Of a stretch of DNA of 64,000 bases, positions 16,708-24,899 are shown in pieces. The translations under genes were made by a program, and so were the position numbers. The notes beneath the pieces were generated by a model, which worked only from the letters and a program-made list of their open reading frames with translations, was not told where the DNA came from and made no database searches. Every line of letters starts with the position of its first letter. Position 1 is the stretch's first letter. The stretch lies in contig NZ_FNUJ01000006.1 of assembly GCF_900107925.1 (NCBI RefSeq), positions 1 to 64,000 of the forward strand. The letters run 5' to 3'. This DNA comes from Amycolatopsis pretoriensis (lineage in GTDB: Bacteria > Actinomycetota > Actinomycetes > Mycobacteriales > Pseudonocardiaceae).

Positions 16708-18599
16708 ACGCCTTCCGGATCGCGCGCAACGAGCTGCGCCGCCTCTCCACCGGCACGATGCCGAAGCTCGCGCTGGTCGCGCTCGTGCTGGTGCCGCTGC
16801 TCTACGCGTCCTTCTACCTCTACGCGAACTACGACCCCTACGGCCGGCTCGACAAGCTGCCCGCCGCCGTCTTCACCAGCGACACCGGGGCGAAGGACGC
16901 GGGCGGCCAGCAGCGCAACGTCGGCCGCGAGGTGACCGACGAGCTGGTCAAGTCCGGCACCTTCCAGTGGCACGAGGTGTCCGAGCAGGAGGCACGCGAC
17001 GGCGTCCGCGACGACAAGTACTCCTTCGCGATCGGCATCCCCAGCGGCTTCTCGGCGGCGCTGCTGTCGGTCGGCAACTTCCAGCCGCAGCAGGCGACGA
17101 TCACGCTGACCACCAACGACGCCAACAACTACCTGTCGGGCACCATCGCCAAGCAGGTCGCCGAGCAGGTGCGCAAGACGATCGCGGAGAAGGTCGGCAG
17201 CGAGGCCGCGGACCGGTTCCTGGTCGGCTTCTCGACGATCTACGCCAAGATCCAGGAGGCGTCGACCGGCGCGGCACAGCTCGCCGACGGCGCCACGCAG
17301 CTGAAGTCCGGTCAGCAGAAGCTGGCCGAGGGCGCCGCGAAGCTCGCGGACGGCTCGTCGACGCTGGCGACCGGCCTCGGGACGTTGAAGAGCAGTACGG
17401 CTTCGCTGCCGTCGCAGACGCAGAAGCTGGCCGACGGCGCGTCGCAGGTGGCCGCCGGGGACCAGAAGGTCGCCGACGCGGCGTCGCTGGCCGCCACGGC
17501 GTCGTCCGACATCCAGGGCAAGCTCGACTCCTACCGCACCCAGCTGGTGACGGACCTGCGCGACGCCGGCGTGCCGGAGACCGAGGTCCAGGCGATCGTC
17601 GCGCGGGCCGACCAGCTGCGCTCCCCCGTCGACCAGGCGAACAGCAAGATCCAGCAGGCCAACGGCGACCTCGCGAAGCTGGCCGACGGCGCCCGGCAGG
17701 TGTCCGACGGCGCGGGCAAGCTCGCCGCCGCGTCGCCGCAACTGGCGAACGGCATCGCGCAGGCGTCCGACGGCGCGAACCAGCTGCGTGACGGCGCTTC
17801 GCAGCTCAGCGACGGCGAGAAGACGGCGGTGAACGGGACGAACCAGCTCGCGGACGGCTCGGTCAAGCTACGCGACGGGCTGGCCGCCGGGCTCCAGCAG
17901 ATCCCGAACCCGGACGACCCGACCCGCAACGCGACGGCCAACACGATCGCCGACCCGGTGGCGGTGAACGCCAACGGCGAGGCGTCGGCGGGGACGTACG
18001 GCGCGGGCCTGGCGCCGTTCTTCATCTCGCTGGCCACGTGGATCGGCGCGTTCGTGCTGTTCCTGATCCTGCGGCCGCTTTCGACGCGGGCGCTGACCGC
18101 GGGCGCGGCGCCGTTCCGGGTCGCCGTCGGCGGCTGGCTGTCCTCGGCGCTGCTGGGTATCGCGCAGGTGATCGTCCTGTTCGGCGCGGTGACGTGGCTG
18201 GTCGGCATCCACATCGCGCACCCGCTGGGCGCGATCGGGTTCGCGGTGCTGGTGTCGCTGACGTTCACTTCGGTGGTGCACGCGCTCAACGCGTTCTTCG
18301 GCGCGGTCGGCAAGTTCCTCGGGCTGGTGCTGCTGGTGCTGCAGCTGGTGAGCGCGGGCGGCACGTTCCCGTGGCAGACGATCCCGGACGCGCTGTACCC
18401 GCTGCACGTGGTGCTGCCGATGGGTTACGCGATCGACGGCTTCCGCCACCTGTTCTACAGTGGCGCCACCGTGCAGATCCTGGGGGACATCGGCGTGCTG
18501 CTGGCTTATCTGGTGGGCGGGATCCTCGTGTCGACGCTGGCCGCGCGGAAGCGTCGCGTTTGGACGGTGTCCGCGCTCAAGCCCGAGCTGAGCCTGTGA
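16704..18599 (+). CDS. YhgE/Pip-family membrane protein (ABC-2-like) with heptad-repeat ectodomain
   Basis: 631 residues. One N-terminal membrane helix (LALVALVLVPLLYASFYLY) is followed by YANYDPYGRLDKLPAAVF, the hallmark of the YhgE/Pip family (phage infection protein, ESX-like accessory). A large extracellular region has repeated L-x-x-G heptads such as QLADGATQLKSGQQKLAEG from about residue 190 to 400. The C-terminal part has about five membrane helices of ABC-2 type. It is translationally coupled to the degenerate ATPase upstream and the TetR gene downstream. Pip is a phage receptor in Lactococcus; function in actinomycetes is unknown. Confidence 0.88.
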   Translation: MNAFRIARNELRRLSTGTMPKLALVALVLVPLLYASFYLYANYDPYGRLDKLPAAVFTSDTGAKDAGGQQRNVGREVTDELVKSGTFQWHEVSEQEARDGVRDDKYSFAIGIPSGFSAALLSVGNFQPQQATITLTTNDANNYLSGTIAKQVAEQVRKTIAEKVGSEAADRFLVGFSTIYAKIQEASTGAAQLADGATQLKSGQQKLAEGAAKLADGSSTLATGLGTLKSSTASLPSQTQKLADGASQVAAGDQKVADAASLAATASSDIQGKLDSYRTQLVTDLRDAGVPETEVQAIVARADQLRSPVDQANSKIQQANGDLAKLADGARQVSDGAGKLAAASPQLANGIAQASDGANQLRDGASQLSDGEKTAVNGTNQLADGSVKLRDGLAAGLQQIPNPDDPTRNATANTIADPVAVNANGEASAGTYGAGLAPFFISLATWIGAFVLFLILRPLSTRALTAGAAPFRVAVGGWLSSALLGIAQVIVLFGAVTWLVGIHIAHPLGAIGFAVLVSLTFTSVVHALNAFFGAVGKFLGLVLLVLQLVSAGGTFPWQTIPDALYPLHVVLPMGYAIDGFRHLFYSGATVQILGDIGVLLAYLVGGILVSTLAARKRRVWTVSALKPELSL

Positions 18600-19168
18600 G
18601 CGGCGGGACGAAGCAGAAGCTCTTCGAGGCCACGCTGCGGCTCTCCAAGAGCCGGGGCCTGGTGGGGCTGACGGTCGACGACATCGCGGCCGAGGCGGGC
18701 GTCGCGAAGGGCACGGTCTACTACAACTTCGGCTCGAAGGACGGCCTGGTCGACGGGCTCCTGCGGTACGGCGTGGACATGCTGGCCGGGCGGCTGCGGT
18801 CGGCGGTTTCGGAGGCGGACCCCCTGGACGTGATCGAGGCGCAGGTCGACACGACGCTGGAGTTCATCGCGGCGTACCCGGGGTTTTCGCAGATCCTGGT
18901 GAGCGAGCTGTGGCGGACACCGGGCCAGTGGCACGGGACGCTTTCCCTGCTGCGCGAGGAGATCATCTCGATCGTGAAAGGGCAGCTGTCGCGGTTGGAG
19001 GCGGCGGGGCGGCTGCCGGAGGGGGTCGAGATCCCGACGGCGGCGGCGGGGTTGTTCGGGACGATGCTGGTGGTGGCGCTGGACTGGCAGGTGTTCGGGC
19101 CGCAGCGGACGCGCGCCGAGGTGCGGGAAGCGGTGATGGTGCTGATCCGCGGCCTCGGCCGGCGCTGA
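18596..19168 (+). CDS. TetR-family regulator of the YhgE/Pip operon
   Basis: A 190-residue TetR protein. The helix-turn-helix lies in LTVDDIAAEAGVAKGTVYYNF (shown in part) near residues 25-50, followed by GSKDGLVDGLL. The C-terminal domain is of the TetR_C_33-like type (PGFSQILVSELWRTPGQW). The GTG start overlaps the YhgE stop (GTGA), so it is the third gene of the operon. The 28-bp palindrome at 15976-16003 is the best candidate operator for it, giving negative autoregulation. Confidence 0.88.
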   Translation: MSGGTKQKLFEATLRLSKSRGLVGLTVDDIAAEAGVAKGTVYYNFGSKDGLVDGLLRYGVDMLAGRLRSAVSEADPLDVIEAQVDTTLEFIAAYPGFSQILVSELWRTPGQWHGTLSLLREEIISIVKGQLSRLEAAGRLPEGVEIPTAAAGLFGTMLVVALDWQVFGPQRTRAEVREAVMVLIRGLGRR

Positions 19169-19182
19169 CGCGGGCGAACGCT

Positions 19183-19243
19183 GAAGTCCGTGAATGGCAC
19201 ATCGAGGGACTAAGTGTCCGTGAATGTGCCATTCACGGACTTC
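19183..19243. repeat. Nested inverted repeat (20-bp arms with an internal 11-bp hairpin)
   Basis: Outer arms GAAGTCCGTGAATGGCACAT (19183-19202) and its exact complement (19224-19243) can pair. Alternatively GTCCGTGAATG (19216-19226) pairs with CATTCACGGAC (19230-19240) across a 3-nt loop. The word GTCCGTGAATG thus occurs twice directly and once inverted, and the two folds exclude each other. It lies between the convergent TetR gene and the pseudoprotease gene and may terminate both. The form recalls mobile intergenic repeats of the REP type. Confidence 0.8.
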
Positions 19244-19250
19244 GGGCCGC

Positions 19251-20861
19251 TCAGCCGCGGTCCTCGAGGCGGGCCCGGACCGCCGCCGCGTACGTGTCGA
19301 CCGCCGTGGCCGCCGCCGTCAGCTCGCAGGGGCCGTCGATCAGCAGCCTCTTCGCCGGTACGTACGCCTGCTCCAGTTCCGGGTCGCCGTCCAAGCCGTG
19401 CTCGCGGGCCAGGCCGTTGTCCGCCGCCAGCCGCGCTCGCAGCTCCTCGCGGCGGGCCACCAGCCCGTCGAGGACCGCTCGCTGACGGCGGCCGTCCTCG
19501 ACCGCCGGGGCCACCGCGTGCTCGTGGCCGTCGATGTGCTTCTCCACCCACTCCGCGTCGCCGTCGACCTCGGCCGAACGCAGCTGCTTCAGCGCCGCGC
19601 GCAGCCGCTGCGCGCGGGCCGGCAGCATCGCGACGCCGGTGAACCGCGTCGCCACCCTCAGCTGGTACGCCTCGATCTCGGCGAGCTCCTCCACCGACTG
19701 CGTCAGCACGTCGAGGCGGCCCGCGAGGTCGTCCGGTGCCGGGCGGGCGCCGAGCGTGCCCGCGCGGATCGCCGCGACCCCCGGCGAGGACTCCTCGCGG
19801 AAGCCGAGCAGCAGCCGGATGCCGAGCTCGGCCGCGCGGCCCGCGAGCGGCGCCAGCACCTCGCCGACGAGCCGGTCGGGTTCGGCGGAGTCGTCGATCG
19901 CGTCGACGACCAGCGTGCGGCCCGCGACCCCGGTCGTCAGCCGGTCGGCGATGCGGTGGCGGACGGCGTCGGCCGTGCGGCCGGTCGCGTCCACGGCGAG
20001 GTCGACGCTGCCCGCCGGCGGCATCGGCCCCAGCGCCGGCGGGAGGCCGGGCACGCCGAGGGAGCGTTCGCGGTCGGCGAGGACGATCCCGAACCGCAAC
20101 GCCGCCGCGACCGGCGAGCCGGCCTCGCCGGTGTCGACCACCCAGACCGTGCCGGGTTCGGCCTTGGCGAACCAGTCGGCGACGCTCTGCACGAAGGAGA
20201 CGTCGACGGCTTCGCCGACCGGGCGCGAAAAACTGGCGTCGACGGCCGGGCTGCCCGACGTCCAGATGCTCAGCTGCGGCAGGTGCCCGAGCATGGTCTC
20301 GACCGGGATCATCCACGTGCCGGTGTCCTTGCCGACCACGACGCCCACGACGTGCCCGGTCGCTTCGTCGATCACCGCCGTGCCGCCGAAGCCGGGGCCG
20401 AGCGGCTCGGCTTCGGCCGTGCGGAAGAGCCGGACCCACTCGCCGCCCGGACCGCCGGGGTGCTCGGGACCGCCGAGCCGGGCGTGGGTCCAGCGGCCGA
20501 CCGAACCCGGCGGGAAGCCGAAGGCGCGGACGAGCTGGTGCTCGCCGAGCGGCATGCGGTGCAGCGGCGCGCGGAAGACGCGGGACTCGGGGCGGTCGAG
20601 GCGCAGCACGGCGAGATCGCCGCGGCCGCCGCCGTCGGAGGGCACCCAGCAGCCTTCGACGACCGACGCCGAGCCGGGCATCGCCTCGGCCAGGCCGACG
20701 AAGTCGACGCTCAGCGCGGACCGCGGACCCCCGGCGGTTTCGACGACGTGCGCGCTCGTGAGGACGTGGTACTCGTCCAGCACCGTGCCCGCACCGCACA
20801 CCCGGCCGAGTTCGTCGTGCAGCCGGACCCGCCAGCGTCGTCGCTCACGCTCGAACCCCAT
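19251..20861 (-). CDS. Trypsin-like pseudoprotease fused to a degenerate STAND-type NTPase region
   Basis: A 536-residue protein. Residues 10-200 are a chymotrypsin fold: LTSAHVV (H38) and DLAVLRL (D82) give two triad residues. The serine box reads GPGFGGTAV where GPGFSGSPV is expected, so catalytic Ser is replaced by Gly159. The second half resembles NTPase modules fused to trypsin domains in actinobacteria: VVDTGEAGSPVAAAL sits where a P-loop is expected but lacks GK(S/T), while SVDLAVDATGRTADAV and RTLVVDAIDD (Walker-B-like) are kept. The end is helical. No signal peptide is present, so it is cytoplasmic. Proposed role: sensor or scaffold; not assignable further. The ATG at 20861 is the start that leaves the protease fold intact. 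Confidence 0.7.
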   Translation of the reverse strand: MGFERERRRWRVRLHDELGRVCGAGTVLDEYHVLTSAHVVETAGGPRSALSVDFVGLAEAMPGSASVVEGCWVPSDGGGRGDLAVLRLDRPESRVFRAPLHRMPLGEHQLVRAFGFPPGSVGRWTHARLGGPEHPGGPGGEWVRLFRTAEAEPLGPGFGGTAVIDEATGHVVGVVVGKDTGTWMIPVETMLGHLPQLSIWTSGSPAVDASFSRPVGEAVDVSFVQSVADWFAKAEPGTVWVVDTGEAGSPVAAALRFGIVLADRERSLGVPGLPPALGPMPPAGSVDLAVDATGRTADAVRHRIADRLTTGVAGRTLVVDAIDDSAEPDRLVGEVLAPLAGRAAELGIRLLLGFREESSPGVAAIRAGTLGARPAPDDLAGRLDVLTQSVEELAEIEAYQLRVATRFTGVAMLPARAQRLRAALKQLRSAEVDGDAEWVEKHIDGHEHAVAPAVEDGRRQRAVLDGLVARREELRARLAADNGLAREHGLDGDPELEQAYVPAKRLLIDGPCELTAAATAVDTYAAAVRARLEDRG

Positions 20862-21019
20862 TCGGCGGACCCTACGCCGTGATCGCTCCCGGCTGGGCGC
20901 CGACCTCCCTACCCAGCGGTAATGGCTCACCCGAACGGAGTCCTCGGTTGGTAGGAACGCCGAACGGTGTTGTGTGCCGGTGAGTATTTCCGTCAGAGCC
21001 GTCGGAAAAGTGATCGCGT

Positions 21020-21553
21020 TCAGACGCGGCCGAACACCCAGCTCCCGGCCGCCGCGGGGTCGTCGCCGGCCCAGAACTCGTACCAGTGACCGGTGAACTC
21101 GTCGTGGGACAGGCGGCCGTCGCCGTCGGTGTCCAGGAGCGCGAACACCTCGTCCGTCGGGACGCCGGCGCCGCTCCACGCCTCGATCATGCGCCGGTAC
21201 TCGGCCGCGGAGATCGTGCCGTCGCCGTTTTCGTCCACCGCCTCGAACATCGCCGCCGCCGTGCCGGTGACCGCGGTCGGCATCGTCGGGAGCTCGTCGA
21301 CGACGGAGAGGACCTCGTCGAGGGTCACCTTGCCGTCGCGGTCGCGGTCGGACGCGTCGAGCAGCGTCGCCCACCAGCCCATCATGATCGTGGCGAGCTT
21401 CTCGCCCTCGGGCGTGCCGGCGTCGGTGCCGCGCACGTCGAGCCATCTCGCCGTGAGCGCGCGGAAGTCGGACTCGGTCAGGTAGCCGTCGGCGTCGGCG
21501 TCCATCGCGCCGAACACGGTCGAGATCTTGCGTCGCTGGAAGTCAGTGGCCAT
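21020..21553 (-). CDS. EF-hand calcium-binding protein, calerythrin-like
   Basis: The 177-residue product has the length of calerythrin from Saccharopolyspora. Four EF-hand loops are visible: DADADGYLTESD (18-29), DRDRDGKVTLDE (69-80), DENGDGTISAAE (107-118) and DTDGDGRLSHDE (141-152). Loop 1 ends in Asp instead of the usual Glu, so loops 2-4 should bind best. The ATG at 21553 is chosen because MATDFQRRKI matches the family start. It is a soluble cytoplasmic calcium sensor or buffer with no known partner. The pseudoprotease gene follows 158 bp downstream on the same strand. Confidence 0.92.
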   Translation of the reverse strand: MATDFQRRKISTVFGAMDADADGYLTESDFRALTARWLDVRGTDAGTPEGEKLATIMMGWWATLLDASDRDRDGKVTLDEVLSVVDELPTMPTAVTGTAAAMFEAVDENGDGTISAAEYRRMIEAWSGAGVPTDEVFALLDTDGDGRLSHDEFTGHWYEFWAGDDPAAAGSWVFGRV

Positions 21554-21650
21554 GCAGGACAGCTTTGCCTCGCTGACCGGCAGCCGACGACGGCCGCCCG
21601 AGTACACCCGCGCCACGACCCGGTGATCCGGGCCGTGACGCGCAGTGAAC

Positions 21651-24392
21651 TCAGTGGGCGGCTTCGTTCCAGGACCGCCCGTAACCGACCGAAACCTCCA
21701 ACGGCACCGCGAGGTCGTAGGCCGACCCCATGCCGTCGCGCACGAGCTTCTCCAGCTGCTCGCGCTCGCCCTCGGCGACCTCGAGCACGAGTTCGTCGTG
21801 CACCTGCAGCAGGATCCGGCTCTTCAGCTTCGCCTCGACGAGCGCGCGGTGGACGTTCAGCATCGCGACCTTGATGATGTCGGCCGCGCTGCCCTGGATC
21901 GGCGCGTTCAACGCCATCCGCTCGGCCATCTCGCGGCGCTGGCGGTTGTCGCTGTTGAGGTCCGGCAGGTAGCGGCGGCGGCCGAAGATCGTCTCCGTGT
22001 AGCCGCACTTCGCCGCTTCGCCGACCACCGAGTGGAGGTAGTCGCTGATGCCGCCGAAGCGAGCGAAGTACGCCTCCATCTGGGACTTGGCGTCTTCGGT
22101 GGAGATCCGCAGCTGCTGCGAAAGCCCGTACGCCGACAACCCGTACGCGAGGCCGTACGACATCGCCTTGACGCGGTAGCGCAGCTCCGGCGTGATCTCC
22201 TCCGGCGGCAGCGAGAACGCGCGCGACGCGACGAACGTGTGCAGGTCCTCGCCGGAGTTGAACGCCTCGATGAGGCCCTCGTCCTTCGACAGGTGCGCCA
22301 TGATCCGCATTTCGATCTGGCTGTAGTCCGCGGTCATCAGCTCGGTGAAGCCGTCACCGACGACGAACGCGTCGCGGATGCGGCGGCCCTCTTCGGTGCG
22401 GACCGGGATGTTCTGCAGGTTCGGCTCGGTCGACGACAGCCGCCCGGTGGCCGCGATGGTCTGCAGCAGCGTCGTGTGGATCCGGCCGTCGTCGGCGACG
22501 GACTTGATCAGGCCCTCGACCGTCGTGCGCAGCTTCGTCGCGTCCCGGTGCTCCAGCATGTGCTGCAGGAAGGGGTGCTCGGTCTTCTCGAACAGGCCCT
22601 GCAGCGCCTCGGCGTCGGTGGTGTAGCCGGTCTTGGTGCGCTTGGTCTTCGGCATGCCGAGCTCGTCGAAGAGCACGACCTGCAGCTGCTTCGGCGAGCC
22701 GAGGTTGATCTGCTTGCCGATGACTTCGTACGCCGCTTCGGCGGCCTGCGTGACGCGCGAGAGGTAGTGCGCTTCGAGCGAGGTCAGCTGCTCGAGGTCG
22801 ACCGCGACACCGGCGATCTCGACCTCGGTGATGACCTCCAGCAGCGGCAGCTCCAGCTCGGCGAGCAGCCGCGCGCCGCCGATCTGCTCGAGCTCCTTCT
22901 CGAGCGCGCCGGCCAGCTCGAAGATCGCGCGGGCCTTGACCAGGTACTCCTGGATCTCCTTCTGCTCCAGGCCTTCCGCGCCGCCGTCGAGCAGGGACAG
23001 CTGCCCGTCGCCGCCGTCGGTCTCCGAGCGCAGCTCGCGGTGCAGGTAGCGCAGCGCGAGGTCGTCGAGCTCGAACGTGCGCTGTCCGGGCCGCACGAGG
23101 TAGGCGGCCAGCGCGGTGTCCATGGCGAGCCCGGCGAGCGCCCAGCCGCGGGCGCGGATCGCGTGCAGCGGGACCTTGAGGTCGTGCCCGGTCTTGCGGA
23201 TCTTCGGGTCGGCGAACCACGCGGCGAGCGCGGCGTCGTCGGCCTGGTCCATCGCCGTGACGTCGACGTACGCGCCTTCGCCGTCGGCCGAGGCGAACGC
23301 GACCGCGCGCAGGTCGGACCGGACCGACGTGCCCACGGCGCGGAAGGCCAGCGCGACCGGCTCACCCGCTCCCGCGTGCGCGCTCAGCCACGCGCCGAGC
23401 GCGCCGGGCGCGAGCGCGGAACCCGAGACCTCGAAGCCTTCGTCGGCTTCCGGCTCGGCGCTCTGGAGCGTCGCGAACAGCCGATCGCGCAGCACGCGGA
23501 ACTCCAGCTCGTCGAACAGCGCATGCACTGCCTCGCGGTCCCACGGGCGCAGCTCCAGCCCGGACGGCGCGATCTCCAGCTCGACGTCGCGGATCAGCTC
23601 GGTCAGCTGGCGGTTGAGCTGGACCGACGACAGGTGCGCCCGCAGTGCGTCGCCGACCTTGCCCTTGACCTCGTCGACCCGGTCGATGAGGTCGTCGAGC
23701 GAGCCGAACTGCTTGATCCACTTGGCCGCGGTCTTCTCGCCGACGCCGGGGATGCTCGGCAGGTTGTCCGAGGGGTCGCCGCGCAGCGCGGCGAAGTCGG
23801 GGTACTGCCGCGGGGTGAGCCCGTACTTCTCCTCGACGGCGTCCGGGGTGAACCGGGTCATCTCCGAGACGCCGCGCTTCGGGTACAGCACGGTGACGTG
23901 CTCGGTGACCAGCTGCAGCGCGTCGCGGTCGCCGGTACAGATGAGGACGTCGAAGCCGTCGGCCGTCGCCTGCGTCGTGAGCGTGGCGATGATGTCGTCG
24001 GCCTCGAAGTTCTCCTTCACCAGCGACGGGATCCCGAGCACCTCGAGGACCTCCTTGACCAGGTCCACCTGGCCGCGGAACTCGTCCGGCGTCGTGCTGC
24101 GGTTCGCCTTGTACTCCGCGTACGTCTCCGAGCGGAAGGTCTTGCGCGAGAGGTCGAACGCCACCGCGAGGTGGGTCGGTGTCTCGTCGCGCAGGAGGTT
24201 GATGAGCATCGAGGTGAACCCGAAGACCGCGTTCGTGACCTGCCCGGTCTTCGTCTTGAAGTTCTCCGCGGGCAGCGCGAAGAACGCGCGGTAGGCCATC
24301 GAATGGCCGTCGATCAGCAGCAGCTTCGGCCGCTCGGCGACAGCGGTGGTTCCTGTGGCGTTGGCAACGGTCGTCTTCTCACTCGGGCTCAC
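21651..24392 (-). CDS. polA: DNA polymerase I
   Basis: The 913-residue enzyme fills gaps in repair and removes Okazaki primers. The N-terminal third is the 5' nuclease (LLLIDGHSMAYRAFFALPAE near residue 20, GDPSDNLPSIPGVGEKTA). The middle domain keeps the fold but lacks the DxE of proofreading 3' exonuclease, as in mycobacterial PolA. The polymerase has motif A (DYSQIEMRI), motif B (RVKAMSYGLAYGLSAYGL) and motif C (LLQVHDELVLEV). The start is taken as the GTG at 24392. No ribosome binding site precedes it, but TAGACT (minus strand 24405-24400) ends 7 nt before it, which suggests a leaderless message. Confidence 0.96.
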   Translation of the reverse strand: MSPSEKTTVANATGTTAVAERPKLLLIDGHSMAYRAFFALPAENFKTKTGQVTNAVFGFTSMLINLLRDETPTHLAVAFDLSRKTFRSETYAEYKANRSTTPDEFRGQVDLVKEVLEVLGIPSLVKENFEADDIIATLTTQATADGFDVLICTGDRDALQLVTEHVTVLYPKRGVSEMTRFTPDAVEEKYGLTPRQYPDFAALRGDPSDNLPSIPGVGEKTAAKWIKQFGSLDDLIDRVDEVKGKVGDALRAHLSSVQLNRQLTELIRDVELEIAPSGLELRPWDREAVHALFDELEFRVLRDRLFATLQSAEPEADEGFEVSGSALAPGALGAWLSAHAGAGEPVALAFRAVGTSVRSDLRAVAFASADGEGAYVDVTAMDQADDAALAAWFADPKIRKTGHDLKVPLHAIRARGWALAGLAMDTALAAYLVRPGQRTFELDDLALRYLHRELRSETDGGDGQLSLLDGGAEGLEQKEIQEYLVKARAIFELAGALEKELEQIGGARLLAELELPLLEVITEVEIAGVAVDLEQLTSLEAHYLSRVTQAAEAAYEVIGKQINLGSPKQLQVVLFDELGMPKTKRTKTGYTTDAEALQGLFEKTEHPFLQHMLEHRDATKLRTTVEGLIKSVADDGRIHTTLLQTIAATGRLSSTEPNLQNIPVRTEEGRRIRDAFVVGDGFTELMTADYSQIEMRIMAHLSKDEGLIEAFNSGEDLHTFVASRAFSLPPEEITPELRYRVKAMSYGLAYGLSAYGLSQQLRISTEDAKSQMEAYFARFGGISDYLHSVVGEAAKCGYTETIFGRRRYLPDLNSDNRQRREMAERMALNAPIQGSAADIIKVAMLNVHRALVEAKLKSRILLQVHDELVLEVAEGEREQLEKLVRDGMGSAYDLAVPLEVSVGYGRSWNEAAH

Positions 24393-24454
24393 GGGGCCGA
24401 GTCTAGGCTGAAGGTCCGACACTCTTACGTGTCGCATAGGAACAGGAGCTTTGC

Positions 24455-24895
24455 GTGACGGACAGCGCCGCCCCCATCGACGTGGAGCGGCTGTCGGGCA
24501 TCGACCCGGCGGCAGCGGACCAGCAGCTGAACGACAAGGTCGGCATGAAGCTCCTGGAGGCGACCGCCGAACGCGTGGTCGGCACGATCCCGGTCGAGGG
24601 CAACCTCCAGCCGTACGGCCTGCTGCACGGCGGCGCCAACGCCGTGCTCGCCGAAGCGCTGGGCTCCACGGTCGCCGCGCTGAACGCGGGCCCCGGCCGC
24701 GCGGCGATGGGCCTGGAGCTGTCCTGCACGCACCACCGGGCGGTGCGCGCGGGCACGGTCACCGGCGTCGCGACGCCGCTGCACGTCGGCCGCGGCACCA
24801 TCACCGCCGAGATCGTGCTGACCGACGACGAGGGCCGGCGGACCTGCACCGCCCGGCTCACCTGCGTCGTGCGGGACCGCCCGCCGGGCGCCTGA
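24455..24895 (+). CDS. Hotdog-fold acyl-CoA thioesterase (PaaI/MenI type)
   Basis: A 146-residue PaaI-like thioesterase. LLHGGANAVLAEALGS contains the HGG and the catalytic Glu of the 4HBT-II group, followed by LELSCTHHRAVRAGTVTG. The GTG at 24455 follows AGGAG (24444-24448). The N-terminal VERLSGIDPAAADQQLNDK extension is typical of actinobacterial PaaI proteins. It is divergent from polA across 62 bp that hold the inverted repeat CGACAC-N6-GTGTCG (24417-24434). The substrate is probably an aromatic acyl-CoA or DHNA-CoA, by family. The LysR gene begins 5 bp after the stop. Confidence 0.87.
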   Translation: MTDSAAPIDVERLSGIDPAAADQQLNDKVGMKLLEATAERVVGTIPVEGNLQPYGLLHGGANAVLAEALGSTVAALNAGPGRAAMGLELSCTHHRAVRAGTVTGVATPLHVGRGTITAEIVLTDDEGRRTCTARLTCVVRDRPPGA

Positions 24896-24899
24896 GCCG

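Noticed and set aside
21651..24392. Loss of PolA proofreading as a special feature
   Set aside because: The missing 3' exonuclease residues are the usual state in actinobacterial PolA.
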